From: an uncultured Lachnospiraceae bacterium
GTDB lineage: Bacteria; Bacillota; Clostridia; Lachnospirales; Lachnospiraceae
Assembly (NCBI GenBank): GCA_947593975.1
Contig: CANQDW010000019.1
Coordinates: 1-35,028, forward strand
DNA: 35,028 nucleotides
Direction: 5' to 3'
Part shown: piece after piece, positions 8,222 to 17,143 of the stretch
Numbering within the stretch: position 1 is the stretch's first letter
Layout of the letters: every line of letters begins with the position of its first letter
Translations under genes and position numbers: made by a program
The notes under the pieces: model-generated
Told to the model about the DNA's origin: nothing
The model's input: the letters and a program-made list of their open reading frames with translations, nothing else
Database searches by the model: none

Positions 8222-9432
8222 TCACCTCTCTGCTCCATCAGATTTAATAATTTATCTATTTCTTTTACGTCTGAAATCTGCTTTTTCGCTGCCGCAGCTC
8301 CAAAACGTTTTCTTTTCTCCTCATCGCAAAGGAGGCTCTTTATACCCTCTGCGATCTTTTCGGGCGTAAAATCGCATAAAAGCCCGTCCTCCTCATTAAT
8401 GACCTGCTCCCTGTTTCCGCTGCAGTCAGATACCACGATCGCGCATCCGAGCGTCTGCGCCTCCTGTATTGCGATACTTTTTCCTTCAAAGCGTGTGGCG
8501 TGCACATACAGATCCGCCTGCGCCATATAAGGATAAGGGTTCTCTACGGCTCCGGGCAGCAAAAAATCTTCCGAAAGTCCCAGTTCTTTTATCTTTGCCT
8601 CAAGCTCCGCCCGCTTTTCCCCTTCTCCGAGAATATACCACCTTACATTTTCCCCGCTGTCTTTAAGGATCTTCATCGCTTCTATCGACACTTCAAATGA
8701 TTTCTGGCTCGTAAGCCTTCCGACAGTCAGTATACGGTATCCGTCAAATGAATCGGCAAATCCTCCCGGAAGCTTTGCGCGCGTGCGTATCATCTCCTGA
8801 TTAAGGAGATTATGGAATACTTCCGTACGCCCGCTGCATTCGGGATATACATTGATAAAGCTTTCCCTTACCTCATCAGATACCGCAAATATCCTGTCTA
8901 TTCCAAGATAGCAGTCCCTGTCAAGCTTCCTGCCGTAACCTGCCCTTACATAATCCACATGTACAAACGCAGCCTTCTTATCGGCGTTTACGTAGTTTGC
9001 TGTATAATATGTAGCTCCGCCTTCAAGATATCCGACGGCAAGATCATAATGTTTGTCAAACCTGTCCGCGCCGCACGCCATCGCCTGCCACAAAAGCTTA
9101 TCGCTCCTTATATCCTTCTTTTTTATCATCGTACACAGATTGCTTATCATATAAGGCGCAAACTTAAATACGGTACCGCGCTTTACAAGCGCCTTAAGGA
9201 CGTGCTTTTTCAGATGCTTTTTCCCTTCGCTGCTTAGGACCGAACAGTCGTCATATTCCTTATTCAGTATCTTTACATGTTCCGGGACATATTTTATCAT
9301 CTCTCCCTGCCCCATAAGTACATACAGGCTTACCTCATATTTATCTTTGTCAAGATTCCTAAGAAGCTCCAAAAGAGCCGTTTCGGCTCCGGCATGGCCA
9401 AGAGTATTGATCACTATAAGTATTTTTTTCAT
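8218..9432 (-). CDS. Family 4 glycosyltransferase
   Basis: A 404-residue GT-B enzyme of family GT4. The N-terminal domain starts with VINTLGHAGAET, the usual glycine-rich acceptor-side loop. The C-terminal donor domain has VGRLTSQKSFE (237-247), LGEGEKRAELE and an E-x7-E pair (Glu316 and Glu324) in the EGKSIAIQE stretch. No membrane segment or signal peptide is seen, so it acts in the cytoplasm. It lies between DUF2304 and GT2, overlaps the GT2 start by 4 bases and starts 13 bases after the DUF2304 stop, so it is almost certainly co-transcribed with the Pel-type genes. It differs from PelF and may build or modify a side chain. Donor and acceptor cannot be assigned. Confidence 0.87.
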   Translation of the reverse strand: MKKILIVINTLGHAGAETALLELLRNLDKDKYEVSLYVLMGQGEMIKYVPEHVKILNKEYDDCSVLSSEGKKHLKKHVLKALVKRGTVFKFAPYMISNLCTMIKKKDIRSDKLLWQAMACGADRFDKHYDLAVGYLEGGATYYTANYVNADKKAAFVHVDYVRAGYGRKLDRDCYLGIDRIFAVSDEVRESFINVYPECSGRTEVFHNLLNQEMIRTRAKLPGGFADSFDGYRILTVGRLTSQKSFEVSIEAMKILKDSGENVRWYILGEGEKRAELEAKIKELGLSEDFLLPGAVENPYPYMAQADLYVHATRFEGKSIAIQEAQTLGCAIVVSDCSGNREQVINEEDGLLCDFTPEKIAEGIKSLLCDEEKRKRFGAAAAKKQISDVKEIDKLLNLMEQRGE

Positions 9433-9445
9433 ATATCTTTTTCTC

Positions 9446-9829
9446 CTATATATCTCTTTTTTCCACGCCTACGATCTCTTCAAGCCTTGCAAGTATCCTC
9501 TCGTTTTCCTGGTTGAGCAAAGATACTTGTATGGCGAGCTCCTGATTTTTCCTCGAAAGCTCCGATACCTTTGCGCTAAGGAAATAAGCCACGTAAATAA
9601 CGCAGAATATAACGATAAGTACAAGTAACATTCCCAAAGTGCTGACATATTTGCTCCAGCCTACAGGCCTTAAAAGGATCCCTGCAAGTATTATCATGAG
9701 CGAGATCAACCCCCAGGTTATACAAAACGATTCCGTCATCTTCCTTCTGGCAAGAGACGTCGTAGTCACACACAAAAGAAATACTCCCGTCGCTATAATT
9801 ATGATCTGCAAAATATTACCCTGAGACAT
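9446..9829 (-). CDS. DUF2304 small membrane protein
   Basis: A 127-residue protein with three predicted membrane helices (about 6-24, 33-53, 61-83) and a C-terminal coiled coil (about 86-120) rich in Glu, Asn and Leu. This is the DUF2304 layout. DUF2304-like proteins occur beside GT2 polyprenyl-phosphate glycosyltransferases; to my recollection the small protein GacJ, which stimulates GacI in group A streptococcus, is of this kind. A role as membrane partner of the nearby GT2 (7436-8221) is inferred. The frame extends to 9868, but the start at 9829 is chosen because AGGAGG lies 9 bases upstream and the first helix follows. It is separated from pelG by a 68-base gap holding a GC-rich hairpin. 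Confidence 0.82.
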   Translation of the reverse strand: MSQGNILQIIIIATGVFLLCVTTTSLARRKMTESFCITWGLISLMIILAGILLRPVGWSKYVSTLGMLLVLIVIFCVIYVAYFLSAKVSELSRKNQELAIQVSLLNQENERILARLEEIVGVEKRDI

Positions 9830-9867
9830 TAATGTTATCCTCCTTTTACTGAATTTATTATTCCGCA

Positions 9868-9896
9868 TACCATACGGGCGTCTGCGCCCGCCGGTA
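9868..9896 (-). other. GC-rich hairpin between pelG and the DUF2304 gene
   Basis: A 6-bp stem (CGGGCG paired with CGCCCG, 9875-9890) with a 4-base loop, extended by TACC/GGTA pairing across an internal loop. It begins right after the pelG stop. No T-tract follows on the minus strand, so it is not a classical terminator; it may be a processing or mRNA-stability element inside the operon. Confidence 0.5.
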
Positions 9897-9897
9897 C

Positions 9898-11349
9898 TTA
9901 AACCCGCTTCAAAACTTTGCTGTATACTTTGCTGGAAGGTTTCTTTCCTACTCCCCTGTCCATTATGCTTCCGTTACAGAATATATGCACATCAAGCGTT
10001 TTTTCCATGACCCTAAGCCTGTGATACGCCATGCTCCAGCCTACCGAAGCGCCGATCACAAGACCAAGCCCATACCATATAACCGGTAAAAATGTCGCGA
10101 TTATGCTTCCTATCATAGTTGCCATGCAAAATGACAGCGCGGTAACAAGCGCCCCGGTAAGGTCGTTAAAATAATACAGGAATATGATTGCCGAATACAT
10201 TATGAACATTATAAAGTATCCTGCCGTAAGACACGGATATATCTTCATGACCATGCCTCCAAAGCCAAATTTCGGAAGAAGTATTATACAGAGGAAGAAT
10301 ACAACGACCGTTACGATAAACTGTATCCTCACAAGGTTCATAAGCTCGTCCGAAAGCTGCGAAAACATCCTGCTCTTTGTATTCTCAATATCCATTCCCC
10401 TGCCGCCTATTACCGCCTCCGAATAATATTTATATCTTTCATGGAAATGCATCTCCACGCGCGCTATAAAAATAACGCTCGCCGAGATATTCGTAAACAT
10501 CGCAAGGCACGTGGCCATATCATACGGCTGGTTGCATACAAAGCTCTTTACCACGACCAGGCGCATATCCGTATTCCAGAACACAAAATTATGTACATAC
10601 AGGCCGAGTATATAAAGGAAATTGGTCGCTACAAGCTGCCAGTATTTTTTAAAGTACCTTAACACTTCCCTGTATTTTCCGCTGTTCTTTCTGAAATAAC
10701 TCCTTATAAGGGAATTTTCCAGACATGCTATTATGACAAAACCGATATCAAGCGCCATAAGCATTGAAACGATCACACTGAGATGGAATATTTCTACAAA
10801 TACGAACGATAAAAATACTGCCGCAAGCATACCTATGAAAAAAAACAGGGATATCTTTTTATAGTCCTTGCATATCGAAAGATAAAGCATTGAATAAAAT
10901 ACAAGCACAAGCGCTATATATCCGCAGAATCCCATAAATACATAGAATATCCACACATGCCCTACCACGTATTCCCATATGCAGAACGGTATCCCGACAA
11001 GGCAGCTTAACGTTATATTCATTATAAGCCCTATATAATAACACGGCAGGATGTTTTCATATTCTTCCCTGTAAATAACATCCGACATATACTTTGACAG
11101 CACAGCGTTAAACGGCGATGCCGTAAGGAGCGAAAATATAAATATATACAATACGGTACATGCATACAGTTCCCTCTCGGAATATCCAAGTTTTGAAAAG
11201 CCAAGGAAATACTGCATTACCATAATAGCCATTATAACAAGGAACATCGGGGCTACTGTGATAACCATACTGTAACCGAATCCAAACATGCTTGTCGTAA
11301 TAGTATTTTTGCCGAATATCTTATTAAGCCTTATGCCTATTCCTGCCAT
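9898..11349 (-). CDS. pelG: PelG-like exopolysaccharide export membrane protein
   Basis: A 483-residue, very hydrophobic protein with about twelve membrane segments. The N-terminal pattern (MAGIGIRLNKIFGK followed by a hydrophobic stretch with YSMVITVAPMF) is characteristic of PelG, the MOP-superfamily member that works with PelF to make and export Pel polysaccharide. Length fits the family (about 450-490). It follows pelF by 21 bases with AGGAGG before the ATG, so the two are co-transcribed, as in known pel loci. It would form the inner-membrane synthase complex with PelD and PelE. A flippase for another glycan is the alternative, but adjacency to PelF makes PelG strongly preferred. Confidence 0.9.
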   Translation of the reverse strand: MAGIGIRLNKIFGKNTITTSMFGFGYSMVITVAPMFLVIMAIMVMQYFLGFSKLGYSERELYACTVLYIFIFSLLTASPFNAVLSKYMSDVIYREEYENILPCYYIGLIMNITLSCLVGIPFCIWEYVVGHVWIFYVFMGFCGYIALVLVFYSMLYLSICKDYKKISLFFFIGMLAAVFLSFVFVEIFHLSVIVSMLMALDIGFVIIACLENSLIRSYFRKNSGKYREVLRYFKKYWQLVATNFLYILGLYVHNFVFWNTDMRLVVVKSFVCNQPYDMATCLAMFTNISASVIFIARVEMHFHERYKYYSEAVIGGRGMDIENTKSRMFSQLSDELMNLVRIQFIVTVVVFFLCIILLPKFGFGGMVMKIYPCLTAGYFIMFIMYSAIIFLYYFNDLTGALVTALSFCMATMIGSIIATFLPVIWYGLGLVIGASVGWSMAYHRLRVMEKTLDVHIFCNGSIMDRGVGKKPSSKVYSKVLKRV

Positions 11350-11370
11350 ATAACAAACCTCCTGTCTTTA

Positions 11371-12825
11371 TTAGTCCTCTGCCTCAAGTACGCCCTGCGG
11401 CCATGAAGCGTTATAATCGCTTCCGAGTTTTTTGTATATCTGTTCATAAGTTTCCTTCATCTGCTCTATGCGGTAGCTCTTCTGCACTCTCTTATAACCG
11501 TTTTCTCCCATCTCTTCACGCTTTCTTTTGGAGCGTCCGAGTTCCACCATTGCCGTGGAAAGTTCGGCAACATTCATAACATGCGTCAGTATTCCCGCAG
11601 TACCTATGCCGTCGTTTCCGTATATAAGCTCACGGCAGCATCCTACATCTGTAGCAACCACCGGCTTATGGGCGGCGTATCCTTCAAGTATCGTAAGCGG
11701 CTGTCCTTCGCTTATACTTGTAAGCAGCGTAAAATCCATGCGTCCCAGATACTCTGTTACATTGATCCTGCCGGTAAATACTACGTCCTTAACACCCAGC
11801 GCTTCCACAAGCTCAAAACATTCTTCCGCATATTCTTCATCTTCGTCCACCGGTCCCATGATCCACAATTTAAGCGCCGAAAGCTCTTCTTTTGCAAATG
11901 CAAACGCGCGGATCATTGTCTTAACGTCTTTTATCGGGGCAACCCTCAAAACCGCCCCTATATTAATATAACTCTCATCTTCCTTAGTCTTTCCCGGAAG
12001 ATGCTCAAACCTCTTTACATCAATCCCGTTAGGCGTTATCTGTATCTTTTCTTCCGGGCATCCCAGACCGATCTGCAGATCCTTTGCATGCGCGTAGAGG
12101 CTTGTCACCTTATCCGCTTTCGTATAAGCCAAAAGCGACATCTTACGGAACTGGTCGATCCATATATTCTTATATATTCCCATTACCCAGCCTGCTTTTA
12201 ATATCTCTTCCTCACGTTCCCTCGTATATATTCCGTGCTCCGATATAAGGAGCGCGCAATTGTGGAAATACTTAGCTATACATCCTATCAGCCCCGCGTA
12301 TCCCGTAGCCACGCAGTGGTACAGATCCGCCTTTGGAAGCGGCGTCTGAAGTATAAGAAACAACGGAAGGTATATTGATCTCATAGTCCATAAGAAATCC
12401 GAAAATACGATCTGCGGATACCTGTAATTGTATACTTCCTTTACTATATTAAGGAAATCTGCTCCCATAAGCAGGTCGTCGATTGAAAATTTACCGGCCT
12501 GGAACATCTCGAATATAGTATTCCAATCCACATCCTGATCGAGTATTATGCTTCTGAGCGCCCTGTATTCCTTATCTCCCAGTCTCGTTCTCTTGCCGCT
12601 TTTCTTTGTCTTTCCCCAGTCGTAATCATCCAGGTACACTTCATAGATTCCCGACACATTTTTCGGTATATCATATACGAACTTCCCGCTTCCGTCCCTG
12701 TTGGAGATAATGGCAAGCACAATAAATTCTATATTTGGAAATGACCGTATCATACTGTGTATCCAGCTTGATACTCCGCCTATAACATAAGGATAGCATC
12801 CTTCGGCAACTACGCATATCTTCAT
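11371..12825 (-). CDS. pelF: PelF-like glycosyltransferase
   Basis: A 484-residue GT4-family enzyme with PelF signature motifs: EGCYPYVIGGVSSW (8-21), SEHGIYTRER (195-204), PNGID (265-269) and SISEGQPLTILE (370-381), in which Glu373 and Glu381 form the E-x7-E pair. PelF is the soluble cytoplasmic glycosyltransferase that polymerises the Pel chain, rich in N-acetylgalactosamine, from a UDP-sugar. Length is near the usual figure of about 500. The ATG follows the upstream stop by 3 bases and uses a GAGGA that overlaps the end of the preceding gene, indicating translational coupling. It is followed directly by pelG. This is the most diagnostic gene of the locus. Confidence 0.93.
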   Translation of the reverse strand: MKICVVAEGCYPYVIGGVSSWIHSMIRSFPNIEFIVLAIISNRDGSGKFVYDIPKNVSGIYEVYLDDYDWGKTKKSGKRTRLGDKEYRALRSIILDQDVDWNTIFEMFQAGKFSIDDLLMGADFLNIVKEVYNYRYPQIVFSDFLWTMRSIYLPLFLILQTPLPKADLYHCVATGYAGLIGCIAKYFHNCALLISEHGIYTREREEEILKAGWVMGIYKNIWIDQFRKMSLLAYTKADKVTSLYAHAKDLQIGLGCPEEKIQITPNGIDVKRFEHLPGKTKEDESYINIGAVLRVAPIKDVKTMIRAFAFAKEELSALKLWIMGPVDEDEEYAEECFELVEALGVKDVVFTGRINVTEYLGRMDFTLLTSISEGQPLTILEGYAAHKPVVATDVGCCRELIYGNDGIGTAGILTHVMNVAELSTAMVELGRSKRKREEMGENGYKRVQKSYRIEQMKETYEQIYKKLGSDYNASWPQGVLEAED

Positions 12826-12828
12826 ATA

Positions 12829-14700
12829 TCAGTCCTCATTTCCGACATAATATTCAGGGATTCCTCTGTATCTTTCAAGAGTGATCTTTACATGCCTGCT
12901 CTCGGTATATATCAGATAGGAATCTTCTTCAAGCTCCGTATATCTTGCCCCGTCTATTTGGCTTATTTTTTCACCGTGCGTGCGGAATATAAAGCAGCTG
13001 TCCGTTCCGTTTTTCACATCCAGCCTTATAACTTCATCGCTGCGCCATGTATTATAATCCAGATTAAGGAAATTCCTTACCCTTGTATCGCTTTCCGTAA
13101 GCGTGGTCTTATCGAATTTATTATATGTTCTAAGATACGTGTTAAGGTTGCTTGTAACTTCATCGGACACATTTTCCCACTGGTCTTCTGCCGACTCCGG
13201 CCATACAACTTTATACATATCCAAAAAGACATTGGCATACCCAAGCGCCGTCTCTATGGACTTAAGGTACATATTATCCGAATAACTGTGGAAATCCGAC
13301 TCTATAACGCAGTTCTGAAGCGTCACATCATCATTATAATAAGACACTACAGGCTCTTTCCTGCCGTAATTTCCTGTAACGGTCCTTAACGTTCCCAAAA
13401 ACTTATGTTTCTTTGTTTCAAAAGCAAGCTTTGCAAGCTCATCCTCGCCCATATATGCGGAAGTATATACATAACGCAGTCCCAAATTCTCATAAAACTC
13501 TTCGTCCGCCCCAAGTTTTTTATCAAAATCATCGCCCTTTAAACATTTAAGCGACAATCCTGCCTCCGCATTAAATTCCTTAAACTGCTGGAGATAAAAT
13601 TTTACTTCATCGGACGACGGGCCTATATCGTCAGAATAATCATACTGCGCCGCCATAAGGCACGTAGGCCTGTATTCATTGGAATTGCTTACCGCCACAA
13701 GCGCGGGCCAGCATATATCGCGCAGGACGCTTTTTGTGTCGCGGCTGTATAATTCCTCTATCTTTGCATCATTTTCCCCTGCGAATCCCGGGAAGTTTAC
13801 AAATGATACATTCTGTGCGTTGATCACAGGATAAAGCGCATATGAATCGGACTCGTACATCATTCCGCTAAGTATCCCAAGTCCCGTCATATCGTTCATA
13901 TAATCCCCGTTGACTGAAAAGATCTCGCACTCTCCCGCATCGCGTCTCCATATGACAGCGGGGAAATATTCATTTTTATCTTCTCTTCCTTTTAATATTT
14001 CGTCTGTTATCCCTACCATATAAGTTTTGGTGCCGCCTGCGGTAAGGTACCATGGCATATTAAGCTTAAGGTCCTGCTTTTTTCTCTCTGACGTCTGTTC
14101 TCTTTCAAGTTCATCGGGAGACAGTTTGTAAAAGCTGTCCCCGCCGAGCATAAGCCCGGAAAACAGATATATCCCTTCCGTCTCCACTTCTTCCTGCCAC
14201 ACCTCGCGTATGCCGAGAAGCTCCATAAGTTCCTCGCTTCCGCTTATGACAGACGGTTCGGGAAGGTTTAAGAATATAATAGTTATGTCATACTCGGCAA
14301 GTTTCTTAAAAAGCCACAGCCCTTCCACTATATCTACAGTAGTAGAATCTACTAATACCGCGCGAGGGAGATGCTGCTCATTTATTATGTATCCCTCGGT
14401 ATCGTCGCGTACTACCAGCTCATATTTCGTATAATCACACCACTGGCTTACCGTATTATATACATCCGTTTCTTCGTCTCCAAAATATACCATAAAAGTT
14501 CCCGGAGCATAATTTACATAGCGTGAAGCCGTCTGCTTTTTTGGTTCCCATCTGTCCTCGCCGTCAAACTTTCCCGCATTTATATATGGATTGACGTCAT
14601 AATTGCTCCCGCTCTCCTTAATAACCTGCGAGAACTGGCACATAAATAAGATCACAGCCATCATAAGTATTATGCTGAAAAAATTTCTTCGGGATACCAT
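12829..14700 (-). CDS. DUF2194/PelA-like membrane-anchored protein
   Basis: A 623-residue protein with one N-terminal membrane segment (about 7-23) and a large, probably extracytoplasmic body. It sits where the PelA deacetylase-type protein lies in Gram-positive pelDEADAFG loci, just before pelF. The body has an N-terminal region with alternating beta strands and helices (for example ITIIFLNLPEP), then a section with AQYDYSDD (about 350-360) and SDFHSYSDN (about 488-496), which may carry acidic and histidine ligands of a deacetylase-like domain. I could not place a full carbohydrate-esterase D-H-H triad, so catalysis is unproven. The resemblance is closest to DUF2194-type proteins. ATG 14700 has AGGAG 9 bases upstream. 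Expected role: modification of the nascent polymer outside the membrane. Confidence 0.6.
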   Translation of the reverse strand: MVSRRNFFSIILMMAVILFMCQFSQVIKESGSNYDVNPYINAGKFDGEDRWEPKKQTASRYVNYAPGTFMVYFGDEETDVYNTVSQWCDYTKYELVVRDDTEGYIINEQHLPRAVLVDSTTVDIVEGLWLFKKLAEYDITIIFLNLPEPSVISGSEELMELLGIREVWQEEVETEGIYLFSGLMLGGDSFYKLSPDELEREQTSERKKQDLKLNMPWYLTAGGTKTYMVGITDEILKGREDKNEYFPAVIWRRDAGECEIFSVNGDYMNDMTGLGILSGMMYESDSYALYPVINAQNVSFVNFPGFAGENDAKIEELYSRDTKSVLRDICWPALVAVSNSNEYRPTCLMAAQYDYSDDIGPSSDEVKFYLQQFKEFNAEAGLSLKCLKGDDFDKKLGADEEFYENLGLRYVYTSAYMGEDELAKLAFETKKHKFLGTLRTVTGNYGRKEPVVSYYNDDVTLQNCVIESDFHSYSDNMYLKSIETALGYANVFLDMYKVVWPESAEDQWENVSDEVTSNLNTYLRTYNKFDKTTLTESDTRVRNFLNLDYNTWRSDEVIRLDVKNGTDSCFIFRTHGEKISQIDGARYTELEEDSYLIYTESRHVKITLERYRGIPEYYVGNED

Positions 14701-14733
14701 ATTACCATTCTCCTCTTCTCAACAAGAAACTCT

Positions 14734-17127
14734 TTAGTTATAACCATAGTCAATAGCAAAGTTATACAAACGGTATGGGTTCTGTTCCATCCTGTAGCAT
14801 ACAAAATTGTCCGTTTCCATATATACGTCCCATTCATTCGGATAAAGTTCGCCAAACTTCTGTGCCCAGTAATACATACGCGACATGAGGATCCACCTTC
14901 CCTCACCCTGGTACATATGTATTCCCGAATTGGCAGGGAGCGGTCTTTTGGCTCCTTCTTCCGATATGGACTGTCCGCTGTTTTCATAAGACACATTGTA
15001 ATCAATAGGTATTTTCTCTATGAAGAAATAGACTACTTTTGTAGGAATACGTATAAACGCATACTGGTTATAGTTTTCCATATCCTCAAGAAATGTAATC
15101 GTTTCATAGTGATAACCATGATCCCAGCCCATACGGAGCTCGTCGTTGGCAGACACGATAGTCCAGGAAAAATCTTTATCGTTATGGATTATATTTGTAA
15201 GGCACGTGACCGCCTCGTTCATCTCCTGTCCGCTTGGATTCCTCGGTTCCCTTAACCAGTCTTCGCTTACCGTATAATATACGGCTCCCACAACGCACAA
15301 AAGCGACAATGTGTTAAGAAGGAATCTCCCCACTCCCGCAAACCTCTTTTTCATCGGCCAGAACGGCAGATAGATAATGGAGTCCGCCAAAAGCACAAGC
15401 GGTATCGCAAGCGAATACGAAAAATATATACTTCCCCTGTTGGTATCCATAAGCGCCGGCAGACCAAAATTGCCCGCCGTCATCATAACGCACAGAAACA
15501 GCATGTAAAGTCCCGATGATATCAGTATTCCACTGTAGTAGTATTGCTTGAACAATATATAAAGCAGCCCCATTGCAATGAGCACAAGGAACGAATCCAA
15601 TACCCAGTATATGTAATCAACATTTTTGATATTAAGCACTGCCTCGCTCAAAGGTCTGTGGAAATAGCCGCCCATTGTCTCACCAAAGGACACTATCTTA
15701 TCAAACACGTGTTTTACGCCGTCGGAAACGCTTACCTGGCTTTCTGCTTCATCGGCGCTTATATGGGTTTTATTGTCGTTTATGCCCGGGGTTTCCGTCA
15801 TCGTATCCGAAGGAGCAGAAAGTCCCGGCGATTCTTCATCCGAAACAACGGCGTCCTCCTGTTCTCCCCCGTCAGATGTCTCTTTATCGCTTGAACCCGA
15901 TATGATATTCATGCCCCACATAAGCGAACCCTGCAGAGGCGTACCGCCCGCAAACGCGATCACCATCGGGAGCACGGCAACGACTACGCTTATAATTCCC
16001 GTAACTATAATGTTCCAAAAATATTTTTTTCTGAAAAACAGAGCCGAAAAACCTACCGCGACAGCCATGCAGTATATTCCGGCAACCATAGTTCCGTAGA
16101 AATGCACTGCGAGCGTCATCGCAAAACTCATTGCAAACCCCGCAAGATAAAACCACGACTTCGGATAAAAATTCTTCTTTCCCCGGTTCTTTTTCAAAAA
16201 CGGAAGATGCACGGCGGCTTTCCACTCGTTTTTCTTTATCTCTTCATTTCGGCACTTAAAATATGCGATTATGAAATATATCGCCGGGAATATAAATATA
16301 AACCCGAATTCCTGCGGAAGCGTTGCATAATACCTTGCATAAGTATTGCCCTTTAAATATCCTCCGATTATATATATATATACCCCTGCATACGGAAGGT
16401 ATCTTGACTTGCAGCACAATTTCAGAAAACACAGGAGCATAAGGTGCAGCATCACGTTCTGTACAAACGCAAATACGCGCAAAAGCACATATATGTCTAT
16501 CCTGAATATCGCGTGGATATAATATATCACGCAGTGGAACCCATACGGATACACGCCCGCGACAAATATGTCGTTGTCGTTAAGAGAGTTTATCCAGTAA
16601 TTATGCACGGGCATATCAGAAGCCTTGTAACCGAAATATTCTATCAGGTTATAACCGTACATTTTCCATAATATAACAAACAGCACTATAAGAAGCGCGC
16701 AGTCCATAAACCTTTTCACTATGTAATGGCATATCCAGTCAATAAACCTTACGATATGCCTTTTAATTATTGCCATTATCTTCACAAACGCCGTCTTTTT
16801 TCCCATCTGTCCGCCGGCAAACCTCTTGAAATTACCGGCAAATACTTTCGCTATATCCGTAGGCTTTACCATTATCCTTCCTACAAAAGTAAGGAGAAAG
16901 GTTCCTAAGATCAGCGTAGCCGGATAGGAGATCTTAAGCAGCTCAAGCAAAAAGACAAGGTTCATTACGCAAAAATTGCCCACCATAAAATAAAACATAA
17001 CCCGTTCCACTGTCCTGTGTCCTTTAAGCTTATTGCCGAACACAAACGCGGGCAGAGCTATCGTCACAAAAAGATATGATGCAAATGCCCCTGCAAGCTG
17101 TAAAATTGTAAGCATTACCATTGACAT
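14734..17127 (-). CDS. Large polytopic membrane protein, GT-C glycosyltransferase-like
   Basis: A 797-residue protein with many membrane helices and extracytoplasmic regions. Between early helices it has Asp171 in ASDMPVHNYW and then VYPYGFH (192-198). This resembles the acidic first loop and YPpGxH pattern of lipid-phosphate-sugar-dependent GT-C enzymes such as DUF6541-type proteins. Residues about 410-470 form a Ser/Asp/Glu-rich linker, followed by a conserved-looking segment (475-500), more helices, and a soluble C-terminal domain (about 620-797). GT-C enzymes add sugars from polyprenyl-phosphate carriers outside the membrane, which would fit the GT2 and DUF2304 genes downstream. Start ATG 17127 has AGGAG 9 bases upstream. 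Clear gene in the pel operon; the enzymatic assignment is inference and a structural or transport role is possible. Confidence 0.62.
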   Translation of the reverse strand: MSMVMLTILQLAGAFASYLFVTIALPAFVFGNKLKGHRTVERVMFYFMVGNFCVMNLVFLLELLKISYPATLILGTFLLTFVGRIMVKPTDIAKVFAGNFKRFAGGQMGKKTAFVKIMAIIKRHIVRFIDWICHYIVKRFMDCALLIVLFVILWKMYGYNLIEYFGYKASDMPVHNYWINSLNDNDIFVAGVYPYGFHCVIYYIHAIFRIDIYVLLRVFAFVQNVMLHLMLLCFLKLCCKSRYLPYAGVYIYIIGGYLKGNTYARYYATLPQEFGFIFIFPAIYFIIAYFKCRNEEIKKNEWKAAVHLPFLKKNRGKKNFYPKSWFYLAGFAMSFAMTLAVHFYGTMVAGIYCMAVAVGFSALFFRKKYFWNIIVTGIISVVVAVLPMVIAFAGGTPLQGSLMWGMNIISGSSDKETSDGGEQEDAVVSDEESPGLSAPSDTMTETPGINDNKTHISADEAESQVSVSDGVKHVFDKIVSFGETMGGYFHRPLSEAVLNIKNVDYIYWVLDSFLVLIAMGLLYILFKQYYYSGILISSGLYMLFLCVMMTAGNFGLPALMDTNRGSIYFSYSLAIPLVLLADSIIYLPFWPMKKRFAGVGRFLLNTLSLLCVVGAVYYTVSEDWLREPRNPSGQEMNEAVTCLTNIIHNDKDFSWTIVSANDELRMGWDHGYHYETITFLEDMENYNQYAFIRIPTKVVYFFIEKIPIDYNVSYENSGQSISEEGAKRPLPANSGIHMYQGEGRWILMSRMYYWAQKFGELYPNEWDVYMETDNFVCYRMEQNPYRLYNFAIDYGYN

Positions 17128-17143
17128 ACCAATTCGCTCCTTA

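Noticed and set aside
14670-15005. A 111-codon minus-strand frame overlapping the 3' end of the GT-C-like gene.
   Set aside because: It overlaps two real genes, has no domain pattern, and the GT-C gene's own frame explains the DNA.
16360-16385. Run of alternating TA in the GT-C-like gene, considered as a repeat or regulatory site.
   Set aside because: It is explained by Tyr-Ile-Tyr-Ile codons using ATA, which is common throughout the window.
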